61,728 nt of DNA from Rhodospirillaceae bacterium. GTDB taxonomy: Bacteria; Pseudomonadota; Alphaproteobacteria; TMED109. Positions 7,839 through 16,037 of the stretch are shown one piece after another. The DNA lies in NCBI GenBank assembly GCA_902579545.1, contig CACHHO010000003.1, forward strand, positions 1 through 61,728, given 5' to 3'. Made by a program: the position numbers and the translations under genes. The stretch's first letter is position 1. Each line of letters starts with the position of its first letter. Under the pieces are notes generated by a model that worked only from the letters and a program-made list of their open reading frames with translations, was not told where the DNA came from and ran no database searches.

Positions 7839-9320
7839 GTGTTTAAAAAAAATAATATATCTAACTTTGGACTAATATTTGGTATATTTCTTTTTTCAAT
7901 TTTTTTTTATACTAGTCCTCCTAAGGATCTTGAATATGTAGCATGGGTAACTGCAGGGGTAGCAGTTCTTATGACTGTATGGTGGGTTACAGAGGCTGTT
8001 CCAATTTATGCAACAGGGCTAGTGCCATTGGTATTATTTCCAATTCTAGGGCTTTTTGAACTTAAAGAGGTTTCTAGTTCGTATGCTCATCCATTAGTAT
8101 TGTTATTTTTAGGTGGCTTTATAATAGCTTCTGCTATGGAAAGCAGTGGTTTACATAAACGTATTGCGTTAAAGATATTAAGTTTTTCAGGAACTAGTCC
8201 TAGTAAGATTATAGCAGGTTTTATGTTTTCTACAGCAATATTAAGTATGTGGGTTAGTAATACTGCATCAACTATAATGATGCTACCTATTGCAATGTCT
8301 GTAATAAATATTTTTTATAATAAAAATAATATAAATAAAAATAATTTTGCTATTCCTCTACTTTTAGCAATAGCTTATTCTGCTTCAATAGGTGGTTCAG
8401 CAACTTTGATAGGAACACCAACTAATATAATGTTAGCTAGTATATTGAGTGATAGTTATAATTATCAAATAAGTTTTATTGACTGGTTCACGATAGGTTT
8501 TCCTATAGTACTAGTTTTATTACCTATAGTATGGATATTTTTAAGTAAAGTTATCTTTAGAGTTTCTTCACAAAAGTCAAAAGCATTAGAGAAAACCTTA
8601 CTGGATTTAAATAAAAAAATTGGAAGAGCTAGCAAAAAAGAGAAAATTGTAGCTTTAATTTTTCTTTCAACTGCCTGCTTATGGATATTTAGAAAGTTAA
8701 TTAATGAAAGTTTAGGCTTTACACTAAATGATACATCTATTGGTATACTGGGAGCCTTATTGCTATTTATCATACCAACGGGTAATAATGAAAGGGCTTG
8801 TAGCTGGAATACAGCAAACAAAATTCCTTGGGGAGTTTTGTTTTTGGTAGGAGGAGGAATAGCACTTTCAAAAGCTTTTAAATCTTCTGGTTTAGCAATG
8901 TGGATAGGATCTTTTTCAAATTATTTATACGGGTTTGATGTATACTTTTTAATCTTAATTTCAGTTTTAGTAATTATATTTTTAACAGAACTTAACTCTA
9001 ATACTGCAACAGTAGCAACATTTACACCTATACTAATAATTTTTGCGCTCGGGCTTGAAGTAAATCCACTATATTTTGTTATACCTACAACCATAGCTGC
9101 AAGCTGTGCATTTATGCTTCCTATAGCAACTCCCCCAAATGCAGTAATATTTGGGAGCGGGGAAATAGACATTAAAAACATGATTAAAGCAGGCTTAGGG
9201 TTAAATTTAATTTCTATTCTGGTAGTATCCAGTATGAGTATATTAATTTTAAATTTAATTTTCGGTTATGAAATTATGAGTATACCTAGTTGGATAAGTA
9301 GTAATCAATTTAATAACTAG
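7839..9320 (+). CDS. DASS/SLC13-family sodium:anion (dicarboxylate) symporter
   Basis: A 493-residue polytopic inner-membrane carrier. The two DASS hairpin motifs are present (SNTAST at about 146 and NSNTATV at about 389), each forming a Na+ and carboxylate site, together with IGTPTN and TPPNAVIFGSGE. The family carries succinate, malate, citrate or sulfate with sodium. The start is GTG 7839, with no ATG available upstream. It lies 17 bases after the TRAP-type binding-protein gene and is probably cotranscribed with it, so the two may share a substrate. The 3' end overlaps the convergent DUF6580 gene by 11 bases. Confidence 0.93.
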   Translation: MFKKNNISNFGLIFGIFLFSIFFYTSPPKDLEYVAWVTAGVAVLMTVWWVTEAVPIYATGLVPLVLFPILGLFELKEVSSSYAHPLVLLFLGGFIIASAMESSGLHKRIALKILSFSGTSPSKIIAGFMFSTAILSMWVSNTASTIMMLPIAMSVINIFYNKNNINKNNFAIPLLLAIAYSASIGGSATLIGTPTNIMLASILSDSYNYQISFIDWFTIGFPIVLVLLPIVWIFLSKVIFRVSSQKSKALEKTLLDLNKKIGRASKKEKIVALIFLSTACLWIFRKLINESLGFTLNDTSIGILGALLLFIIPTGNNERACSWNTANKIPWGVLFLVGGGIALSKAFKSSGLAMWIGSFSNYLYGFDVYFLILISVLVIIFLTELNSNTATVATFTPILIIFALGLEVNPLYFVIPTTIAASCAFMLPIATPPNAVIFGSGEIDIKNMIKAGLGLNLISILVVSSMSILILNLIFGYEIMSIPSWISSNQFNN

Positions 9321-9819
9321 AGTTAATTTTTTTAATAAAATCCTTAGCTATTTTCATACATAAAATAAACTCAATCAATAAAGAGCATACTAAACTACCA
9401 ATTAAACTGTTTTGTAAAAACGGAAGCGCCATAATATAACATTCAATTAATCCATTAAAATTATTTTTATAGAGATCACCCAAAAGCCAAACGCCAAAGT
9501 TTGAAATTATAAAAAATAATATACAGCTAAAGAAAACTCCAAAAAATCTAAAATAAAAATTTTTGAAAAATTTTGAAATAAATCCTATTAATAACAAACT
9601 GATCCAAGTAAAAAATACTAATTGATGCAATTCAATAATAATATCACTTAAAATGAATGCTGCTAGAGCAATTATTATAAATTTAACTCCAAATAAAGCA
9701 GGTAGGTAAAATGCTAAAGCAATAGTAGAAGTAAAGTTTGGTGGATGAGGAATTAATCTAGTTACAAGTATGGAGATAAAACTTATAAGTATAAAGTTTT
9801 TAAGAAAGGTGTTTTTCAT
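9310..9819 (-). CDS. DUF6580-type putative transport membrane protein (ECF S-component-like)
   Basis: A 169-residue, highly hydrophobic protein with about five to six helices. Family-like landmarks are RLIPHPPNFTSTIALAFYLP near the N-terminus, a SDIIIELH turn, and FIISNFGVWLLG with CYIMALPFLQNSLIG later. These match, from memory, DUF6580 proteins, which resemble substrate-binding S components of ECF vitamin transporters. It lies 38 bases downstream of the riboswitch-controlled BtuB-like receptor on the same strand, so a role in cobalamin movement across the inner membrane is a fair inference. I prefer ATG 9819 to an upstream TTG at 9834. No ECF ATPase is in view. Confidence 0.75.
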   Translation of the reverse strand: MKNTFLKNFILISFISILVTRLIPHPPNFTSTIALAFYLPALFGVKFIIIALAAFILSDIIIELHQLVFFTWISLLLIGFISKFFKNFYFRFFGVFFSCILFFIISNFGVWLLGDLYKNNFNGLIECYIMALPFLQNSLIGSLVCSLLIEFILCMKIAKDFIKKINSSY

Positions 9820-9857
9820 TATTAATTTATACAATATTTTTTATTAAATCTCACTTC

Positions 9858-11687
9858 TTAATTTGTTAATTTTAATCCTATGTAAAATGACATATCAGGA
9901 CTTTTATAACCCAGATTTTCAGAAGTGCCACCACCTCTATTAACTATGTTTTTCCTGTTAAGTAAGTTTTCAATTTTAATAATAGCTTTAGTATTTTCTT
10001 TAATAAAATAAGATGCTTTTAAATTTAACGATTTATAGACAGGTAATTCATTATATTTTGTATCTTTTGCTTTATTTTGGAATAGAAAAGAGGTATCTAG
10101 AGTCAAGTTATTCGTTGGAGCCACATTTAAAAATAATGAAACTTTATCTTTTGGTACAAGTGTAACACTATCTCCATCATTCTCTTTAGCGTTTGTTTTT
10201 GTATAATTTAAACTTGTAGAAAAACTATCTGATACTTTACTTTTTATTCTTGTCTCTAATCCGTTTGATTTTAAATTAGAAGAGGTTTGTCTGTACTTTA
10301 ATGAGGAATATGTAATTATATCTTCTACTTTGGTTTCAAAAAGTCCAATATAAAAGTTGGTAGCAAGTGGTTTGAAAGTAGTTTCAAAGCCAAGATCATA
10401 TGTCAAAGAAGTCTCAGGTTTTAAATTAGTATTTCCATAGTCACTATATAATTCATAGGGAGTAGGAGTTCTATAGCCGGTACCAATACTTGCTCTTAAA
10501 ATGTACCTTTCTAGTGACCTATGATTAATTTGCATTCTTGCAGTATCAAAGTTGCCATAATTATTGTCATACTCTCTTCTACCTGAAATATCTAAATTAG
10601 TATTTATAGTAGGCTCTAATTTAAATTCAGTAAAAATAGAATATATGTCTTGATTAGCTAATTTACCATTCATATCAGCACTCTTTTTTATATAGTCAAT
10701 ACCAAATAAATTTTTTGCTAACATATAATCGCTGGATATTAGGTATTCAAATTTACTTTTTCTTCCATCATATTCATATCTAGAACCACTGGCATTTATT
10801 CGTGAGGTATAAGTAGGCTGAAAAGTAAACTTTTGATTTATTTGATCGTTATAGTGAACTATATCAAATAATATAGCTCTAGTTTTATCATATCTATAGT
10901 GCACCAAACTATCACCAGGATAAGAATAATTATTATCATAATCATTATGTTGATTATAAAATCTTCCTCTAAAGTTAATTTCTGTACTTTCTGTAATTCT
11001 AAAATTAGTTAAAAAATTAGATCCGTATAAGTAATAACCATCTTTTTCTAAAGGTGCTAGTCCTGTATCTTGGAATGAATTATAACCATTTGATCTTTCT
11101 GAATCTAAGTTAAAAGTTAAACTAATATCGTTATTTAAAAATTTCAAGGAATGGGAGTTTTTAAAAGTTCCGTAGGAACCTCCCTCTAAAAAATGTTCTT
11201 CAGTTAAACCTAATTTTTGTGTAGTAGCAGAATTGATAGACACCACTCCACCTACTGCATCTCCACCATAAAGAGTACCTTGTGATCCATTTAATATTTC
11301 TATATTATCTAAATTAAAGTTGCTAATATTATCAATATAAGTAGGTTCTTCCTGAGTAGAAGTTATATCCGATAAATCCATCCCATCTACTAATACCTTT
11401 ATGTACTTTCTTGCCAATCCTCTGTTGAAATAACTTGGATCAGTTCCTTTATTACCTTTGGTAGCAATAGAAAAACCTCCAAACTCTTGTAGCAAACCAC
11501 TAACAGTAGTAGATGCTGATCTATCAATTTGTTGTTTTTCAACTAACAGTACAGAAGCACCTGTTTTATCTAACTGTAAAATAGACTTATTGGGAGAAAC
11601 TACAATTTCACCCAAGTTTTCATTAGCTAAAATTGCTTTACTTACAAAAAAAATCAAATATAAAGTAAAGTAAATAATAATACGCAT
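9858..11687 (-). CDS. btuB: TonB-dependent outer-membrane receptor, BtuB-like (cobalamin)
   Basis: A 609-residue outer-membrane beta-barrel receptor. It has a signal peptide (cleavage about after AILA, residue 21), a TonB-box-like GEIVVSP just after it, and a plug domain with VLVDGMDLSD and EILNGSQGTLYGGDAVGGVV. A C-terminal barrel ends in an aromatic strand (MSFYIGLKLTN). Its size matches BtuB. Cobalamin is inferred as substrate because a clear B12 riboswitch lies directly upstream on the same strand. The start is ATG 11687, with AAAGGA about 6 bases before it; a TTG at 11702 is less likely. A DUF6580 gene follows and probably shares the transcript. Confidence 0.9.
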   Translation of the reverse strand: MRIIIYFTLYLIFFVSKAILANENLGEIVVSPNKSILQLDKTGASVLLVEKQQIDRSASTTVSGLLQEFGGFSIATKGNKGTDPSYFNRGLARKYIKVLVDGMDLSDITSTQEEPTYIDNISNFNLDNIEILNGSQGTLYGGDAVGGVVSINSATTQKLGLTEEHFLEGGSYGTFKNSHSLKFLNNDISLTFNLDSERSNGYNSFQDTGLAPLEKDGYYLYGSNFLTNFRITESTEINFRGRFYNQHNDYDNNYSYPGDSLVHYRYDKTRAILFDIVHYNDQINQKFTFQPTYTSRINASGSRYEYDGRKSKFEYLISSDYMLAKNLFGIDYIKKSADMNGKLANQDIYSIFTEFKLEPTINTNLDISGRREYDNNYGNFDTARMQINHRSLERYILRASIGTGYRTPTPYELYSDYGNTNLKPETSLTYDLGFETTFKPLATNFYIGLFETKVEDIITYSSLKYRQTSSNLKSNGLETRIKSKVSDSFSTSLNYTKTNAKENDGDSVTLVPKDKVSLFLNVAPTNNLTLDTSFLFQNKAKDTKYNELPVYKSLNLKASYFIKENTKAIIKIENLLNRKNIVNRGGGTSENLGYKSPDMSFYIGLKLTN

Positions 11688-11740
11688 AGTACATCCTTTC
11701 AATGTAGTTTAAAAAAATGTCCATGAACGATATTTATCGC

Positions 11741-11935
11741 GCTTTATACGCATCCTCCGACGTAAAGCTACAGACTATACTTGGCAGGTTTCCTGGCTAA
11801 AAGTATTTGTGTTAACTCACCTTCCCAGTGAACCAGTGGTATAGAGCTAACTAAACTTTTTACAGTTGCGGAGACAGCTTAGGATTTCACCTAATTCCCT
11901 TTTACTTTTGTATTAACAAAACACCAAATACGAAG
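11741..11935 (-). ncRNA. Cobalamin (B12) riboswitch
   Basis: Read on the minus strand, this has the conserved blocks of the cobalamin aptamer in order: GGGAA (11899-11895), GGTGAAATCC (11891-11882), CCGCAACTGT (11871-11862), and the B12 box AGCCAGGAAACCTGCC (11798-11783). A hairpin follows at 11768-11741 with GGAGGA in its loop. It could be the P13-type or expression-platform element. No T-run terminator is seen before btuB (ATG 11687), which favours control of translation. Boundaries are approximate. Confidence 0.93.
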
Positions 11936-11954
11936 TAAGCTTAAAGCATAAATG

Positions 11955-12206
11955 CTACTTACTCAACTTTTTTTTAATAATTTTATAAAAAAATTTTTTT
12001 TGAAAAGTCCAAAAATACTTGAACTGCCCAAAAAGCGTTCCAACTAATAAAAGTATAATTTGGTAAACTGGAAATATTATTAAAACATTAACAGCAAATC
12101 TTAAAATATTATTTTGAATGTAGTGATCATAGTTTAAATATTTTAATATTGGATTTGAAACAAAAACAGAAAGACTTCCACTAATTGCAAAAACTATAAA
12201 AACCAC
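11955..12206 (-). CDS. DUF6787-type small membrane protein
   Basis: This has two predicted helices and a C-terminal PVYQIILLLVGTLFGQF-KYFW segment, with ISGSLSVFVSNPIL in the first half. This matches DUF6787 proteins as I recall them; their function is unknown. The listed GTG at 12206 gives 83 residues, but the frame is open upstream. It encodes a plausible extension (RLHNIFRTNSLYQLT) reaching the sufE stop at 12263, as homologues have. That extension contains no ATG, GTG or TTG, so the true start may be a rare codon such as ATT near 12263, coupled to sufE. The riboswitch begins about 20 bases past the stop. Confidence 0.7.
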   Translation of the reverse strand: MVFIVFAISGSLSVFVSNPILKYLNYDHYIQNNILRFAVNVLIIFPVYQIILLLVGTLFGQFKYFWTFQKKFFYKIIKKKLSK

Positions 12207-12262
12207 AGTAAGTTGGTATAAACTATTAGTCCTAAATATATTATGAAGTCTCTTAATAAAAA

Positions 12263-12673
12263 TTATTTTACTCCAGAAATAATTTTTATGTGATCAATCA
12301 TAGCCATCATTCCTACTTGTCTTCTAGCAGAAAGGCTAGGTCCTAAACCTAGATTATTAACTATGTCATGCTTTAAAGCTTTTATTTCATCATTAGTTAA
12401 ACCGGAAAGAGATTCGGTGATTATTTTTACTAACCCTTTTACAATAAGAGCATCACTGTCGCCATCAAAAAAATTCTTATTATTTTGTCTTTCATATTTA
12501 ATCCATACTTGTGCAAGACAACCTGACATTTTATTTTTTTCTATTTTGTCTTTTGCATTTAGAGAGCCCATTTTTTTTCCTACATCTATCAGGTACTCAA
12601 ATTGTCCTTCTTCTCCTTCCAATTCTAAAATAGTTCTCAAATTTTCAGCATGTTTGTCAATTTTTTCAATCAT
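12263..12673 (-). CDS. sufE: SufE sulfur-transfer protein
   Basis: SufE accepts persulfide sulfur from the cysteine desulfurase SufS and passes it to the SufBCD scaffold. The 136-residue protein has the active cysteine in MSGCLAQVW (C52) and the typical C-terminal SARRQVGMMAMIDHI. Its partner genes are 16 kb away at 28171-34041, so sufE is separated from the suf operon. Here it sits 6 bases after tonB and directly before DUF6787 on the same strand. ATG 12673 is the start. Confidence 0.93.
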   Translation of the reverse strand: MIEKIDKHAENLRTILELEGEEGQFEYLIDVGKKMGSLNAKDKIEKNKMSGCLAQVWIKYERQNNKNFFDGDSDALIVKGLVKIITESLSGLTNDEIKALKHDIVNNLGLGPSLSARRQVGMMAMIDHIKIISGVK

Positions 12674-12679
12674 AATTAC

Positions 12680-13462
12680 CTAATTTAACTTATATACGAT
12701 AATAATAGAAAAAGTATTCTTTTTTTTTAATATTTTGTCTTTTTTATATGGAGATATTAAGTTTAATACTTTTATAGATGATTTTATTAATCTATCTGAG
12801 GCATTGGTTTTAGTACCAATTTTGATATTATCAATTATTCCATTGAGTCCTATAGAAAATATCAATTCAACTGATCCTTGTTCTCTTTTTCTAATGGAAA
12901 CTCTAGGATAATTTTCAGTTGCTTTTTTTTGAATAAGTAACTTAAGTTCATTATTATATTTATTAAGTAATTCAGCTTCTCTATCTGTAAAATCACTTGT
13001 AGTTAGTTTATCATTTATTTTATTTTTATTATTTTTATTTTCTTCACCTTTTAAATTACTTTTAATGGCATTTTTTTCATCTTGTTTTCTAGGCTGATTT
13101 TTTTCAATATCAAGATTCTTATTTTTTTTATCTTTTAATTTTATTTCTTTATTTGTAACTGAAGTTTTTTTTTCAACTGTAGTATCTATTAAATTTTCTT
13201 CTTTTTTTAAGGGTTTTGATTCTCGTTCAATTGTCTTAGAGACCTCTTTTATGGGTTTAGTTTTTTTTACTTCTTGAACATCATCATAATATTCTTTTTG
13301 ATTAGTATTATTATTATTTTGTGAAAAAGTATGCAAATTTATGTTGATAACCTTATTGTATATTTGTTTGGGTTTATCTAACTCTACAAAGTAAATAAAT
13401 AATAAAATTGATATTGAGTGTAGCAATAATGAGAAAGCATAATTAATATTTTTTTTAATCAC
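12680..13462 (-). CDS. tonB: TonB energy-transducing protein
   Basis: TonB couples the inner-membrane proton motive force to outer-membrane receptors, two of which flank it here. The 260-residue protein has one N-terminal helix (about residues 7-26), a long charged spacer and a C-terminal TonB domain (ATENYPRVSIRKREQGSVEL then GLNGIIDNIKI). The spacer is rich in Lys, Asn and Glu with few prolines, unlike the Pro-rich spacer of classic TonB proteins. The start is GTG 13462; a TAA lies three codons upstream, so no earlier start exists. No exbB or exbD is in the window. It follows the large receptor by 35 bases. Confidence 0.85.
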   Translation of the reverse strand: MIKKNINYAFSLLLHSISILLFIYFVELDKPKQIYNKVININLHTFSQNNNNTNQKEYYDDVQEVKKTKPIKEVSKTIERESKPLKKEENLIDTTVEKKTSVTNKEIKLKDKKNKNLDIEKNQPRKQDEKNAIKSNLKGEENKNNKNKINDKLTTSDFTDREAELLNKYNNELKLLIQKKATENYPRVSIRKREQGSVELIFSIGLNGIIDNIKIGTKTNASDRLIKSSIKVLNLISPYKKDKILKKKNTFSIIIVYKLN

Positions 13463-13497
13463 ATTATTAAATTATTTAGGACTAGGTAGCATGAAAT

Positions 13498-15975
13498 TTA
13501 CCATTTTATATTAGCGCCTATGAAAATAGATAATGGTTGTCCAGGTGATAAAAAATTAGGATCCAGTGCACCTACAGCATCATCTCCAGCACCACTATCA
13601 CCCAATTCTGATATAGGAACGTTGACTTCTGAAGAGCTGGCTTCACCCAAAACACCCATAGTTTCATATTCGCTATTTAGTAAATTGTCAACTCTAGCAA
13701 AGAAGGTTACATTATTGCTAGGTTGAAATTTGGTTTCTAAGTTAAATATTAAATAAGGACTAGTTTTATTCAGTTGGTTAGATTCATCGCCACGCAAATA
13801 AACTCCTGTTGCGCCAACAGCTCCTAATGAAATATTAATGTTATTGTCGATGCCATATGTTGTTTTAGCGTTAATTTTATGCAGTGGCATCCCAGGAATA
13901 ATATCGCCTGCCTCTATATCATTTGAACCATTTGGATGATTAGCAGCCGGAAGAGTGTGTGCTGACTGAAAGGTAGCTTTTAAATATGAATAATTAATAA
14001 AAGATGATTTTAGTCCTTTTTTAGAATTAGTTTTATCTGCCTTTAAGGAAATATCTAACCCTAATCTATTAGTTTTTCCAAAATTTTTAAAATATCCTGA
14101 TGAAAGTCCGGTTCCTGAACTTACAAAAAGTATATCCTCAAAGTTTTGTGAGAAATGACCTATAGTATCCCAATTTATAGAATAGTTTGATTTGGTAAAA
14201 TTTCCTCTTGCTCCAAATTCTGTTCCCCTTGTTATAACTTGTTCTAATGGCGGGTCAGCAACAAAAGCATTAGGAAGCCTACACGGTGCTGCTGGGTCAG
14301 CACAACTTAGTTCTACTGGAGAAGGAGCTCTATTAGCTTCCCTGTAATTAGCTAATATTGAAAAATCACTATTGTATTTATAAACAAATCCTAAAGAAGG
14401 GTTTACTCTGAAATACCTATGATCACCATTAATGAAAGCAGTTCTTGTATATGTGCTGGTTTTAAAGTTATCTATTAATTCAACAAATGCTAAATTAGCT
14501 CTAACAGAATTATTAATTGTTAGTTTATCATTGAAATTAAAATTATCACTAGCATAAAGACCGTAGAGGTTTAGCTTTCCTGTTACTTCAGCTGGACCTA
14601 CATCTCCTCTTTCAGTGTCATCTGGATCGTTTCCTGCTCCGGCATGTTCTTGTTCAGCAATTAATTCTATAGGGTTTCCATCACTATTATATAAAGGTGT
14701 AACGGTTCTTTCATTTGTAAGAGTTCCTAGAAAGCCCTGAGATCTAAAAAATGTTTCTGCTTGGTCGTAAGAAAAACCAACAGCCAATTTGTGTTCTTTA
14801 GACCTATAATTAATAAAAGAGTCATATTGTACTGCTCCACCAAATGTTTTAGTAGTAGTATAGGTTTTGTTTAAAAGACCGTATTTTCTTATACTGTCGT
14901 TAGATTCTATAGCATTACCATTTTGATCTAAAATAATCCCATAGTCACCTGCAGAATTATCTTCTCCACACAATGGAGCGTCATCAAAACTATAATCACT
15001 TTTTAATTCTGCAGCGTCAGCTGCTGAGTCCTCAGCACATTCTTCTGCATCTACTTCATCAGCATTATAAGTAGTTCTATATAATCTTTTATAATAAAAG
15101 TTAGTAGAAACTATTGAATCATTTTCATTGTAAAAGTTTGAATTACCATAAAACAGACTCATTTTGTTAGATGTCTTGTCAGGCCATGTGAATACAGCTT
15201 CCCTATTTTCTTGAAGTAGCTCTATAGGTGATACACCATTGCCATTTAGATCGGTTTGACCTCCAAGAAAGTAAAGGTTTAAATCAAATTTATCTTTTTC
15301 AAGTCCATAGTTTGTAAAAAATCTATTTATTTCACCATCACTGTGGTTTCTCCAGCCACCATCTCTTTCAATTTCAATGGAGGTATAAGTACCAAATGTA
15401 TCAGTGCCATAGCCATATTCCATCAGTTCAGAAGTAAAATTAAAAGAACCATACTTATTAGTTGTATTTACAAATTCTGAATTTTTATAATCTAAACCTT
15501 TCTTGGTAGTTAGAGCTAATGATCCCCCTAAAGCATTTAAGCCAAAAGCAGGATTTGAGCTCATCAAATCAATTTGTTTGATAGCATTTTCTGGAACTAG
15601 TTCCCATTGAACAGTATCACCAAAGCTTTCGTTGATTCTAATACCATCTAAATAAACAGATAAACCTTGAGATTCTCCTAAAAGGGGAGAAGCTGTAAAA
15701 CCTCTATAATCTACATTTTTTTGGAATGCTCCATTTTGAACATCTTTTACAGAAACTCCCGAAAAATTTTCGTTCATTAAGTCAGTAATGGTTTTAGTTA
15801 AATTTTCCTTAATATCTGATTCATTTATTTTCTGGGTCGTGTTGGGCACATTTTTTCGGTCTATCATGATGCCTGGTAAAGGAGAGGATCCAATTACATC
15901 TACTGTTCCAAGTTCTTCTTGAGCAATAAGCTGAGATAAAAATAATAGTTTTAAAAAAAATATCATAAATAACAT
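13498..15975 (-). CDS. TonB-dependent outer-membrane receptor, substrate unknown
   Basis: An 825-residue receptor. It has a signal peptide (to about residue 19), a TonB-box-like LGTVDVIGS, a plug with VYLDGIRINESFGD and AFGLNALGGSLAL, and a barrel ending in LSIFIGANIKW. An acidic loop with two cysteines (about residues 305-345, C313 and C336) and a conserved-looking SCADPAAPCRLPNAFVADPP segment place it in a widespread family whose substrate I do not know. It is the first gene of a minus-strand run continuing into tonB and sufE. ATG 15975 is a clear start. The acidic loop is visibly richer in G+C than its surroundings. Confidence 0.9.
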   Translation of the reverse strand: MLFMIFFLKLLFLSQLIAQEELGTVDVIGSSPLPGIMIDRKNVPNTTQKINESDIKENLTKTITDLMNENFSGVSVKDVQNGAFQKNVDYRGFTASPLLGESQGLSVYLDGIRINESFGDTVQWELVPENAIKQIDLMSSNPAFGLNALGGSLALTTKKGLDYKNSEFVNTTNKYGSFNFTSELMEYGYGTDTFGTYTSIEIERDGGWRNHSDGEINRFFTNYGLEKDKFDLNLYFLGGQTDLNGNGVSPIELLQENREAVFTWPDKTSNKMSLFYGNSNFYNENDSIVSTNFYYKRLYRTTYNADEVDAEECAEDSAADAAELKSDYSFDDAPLCGEDNSAGDYGIILDQNGNAIESNDSIRKYGLLNKTYTTTKTFGGAVQYDSFINYRSKEHKLAVGFSYDQAETFFRSQGFLGTLTNERTVTPLYNSDGNPIELIAEQEHAGAGNDPDDTERGDVGPAEVTGKLNLYGLYASDNFNFNDKLTINNSVRANLAFVELIDNFKTSTYTRTAFINGDHRYFRVNPSLGFVYKYNSDFSILANYREANRAPSPVELSCADPAAPCRLPNAFVADPPLEQVITRGTEFGARGNFTKSNYSINWDTIGHFSQNFEDILFVSSGTGLSSGYFKNFGKTNRLGLDISLKADKTNSKKGLKSSFINYSYLKATFQSAHTLPAANHPNGSNDIEAGDIIPGMPLHKINAKTTYGIDNNINISLGAVGATGVYLRGDESNQLNKTSPYLIFNLETKFQPSNNVTFFARVDNLLNSEYETMGVLGEASSSEVNVPISELGDSGAGDDAVGALDPNFLSPGQPLSIFIGANIKW

Positions 15976-16037
15976 GTTTTATCCATTATTAAAAAATATT
16001 ATAATATATATAGGAAAATCTTATAATTAGTCAAGGC

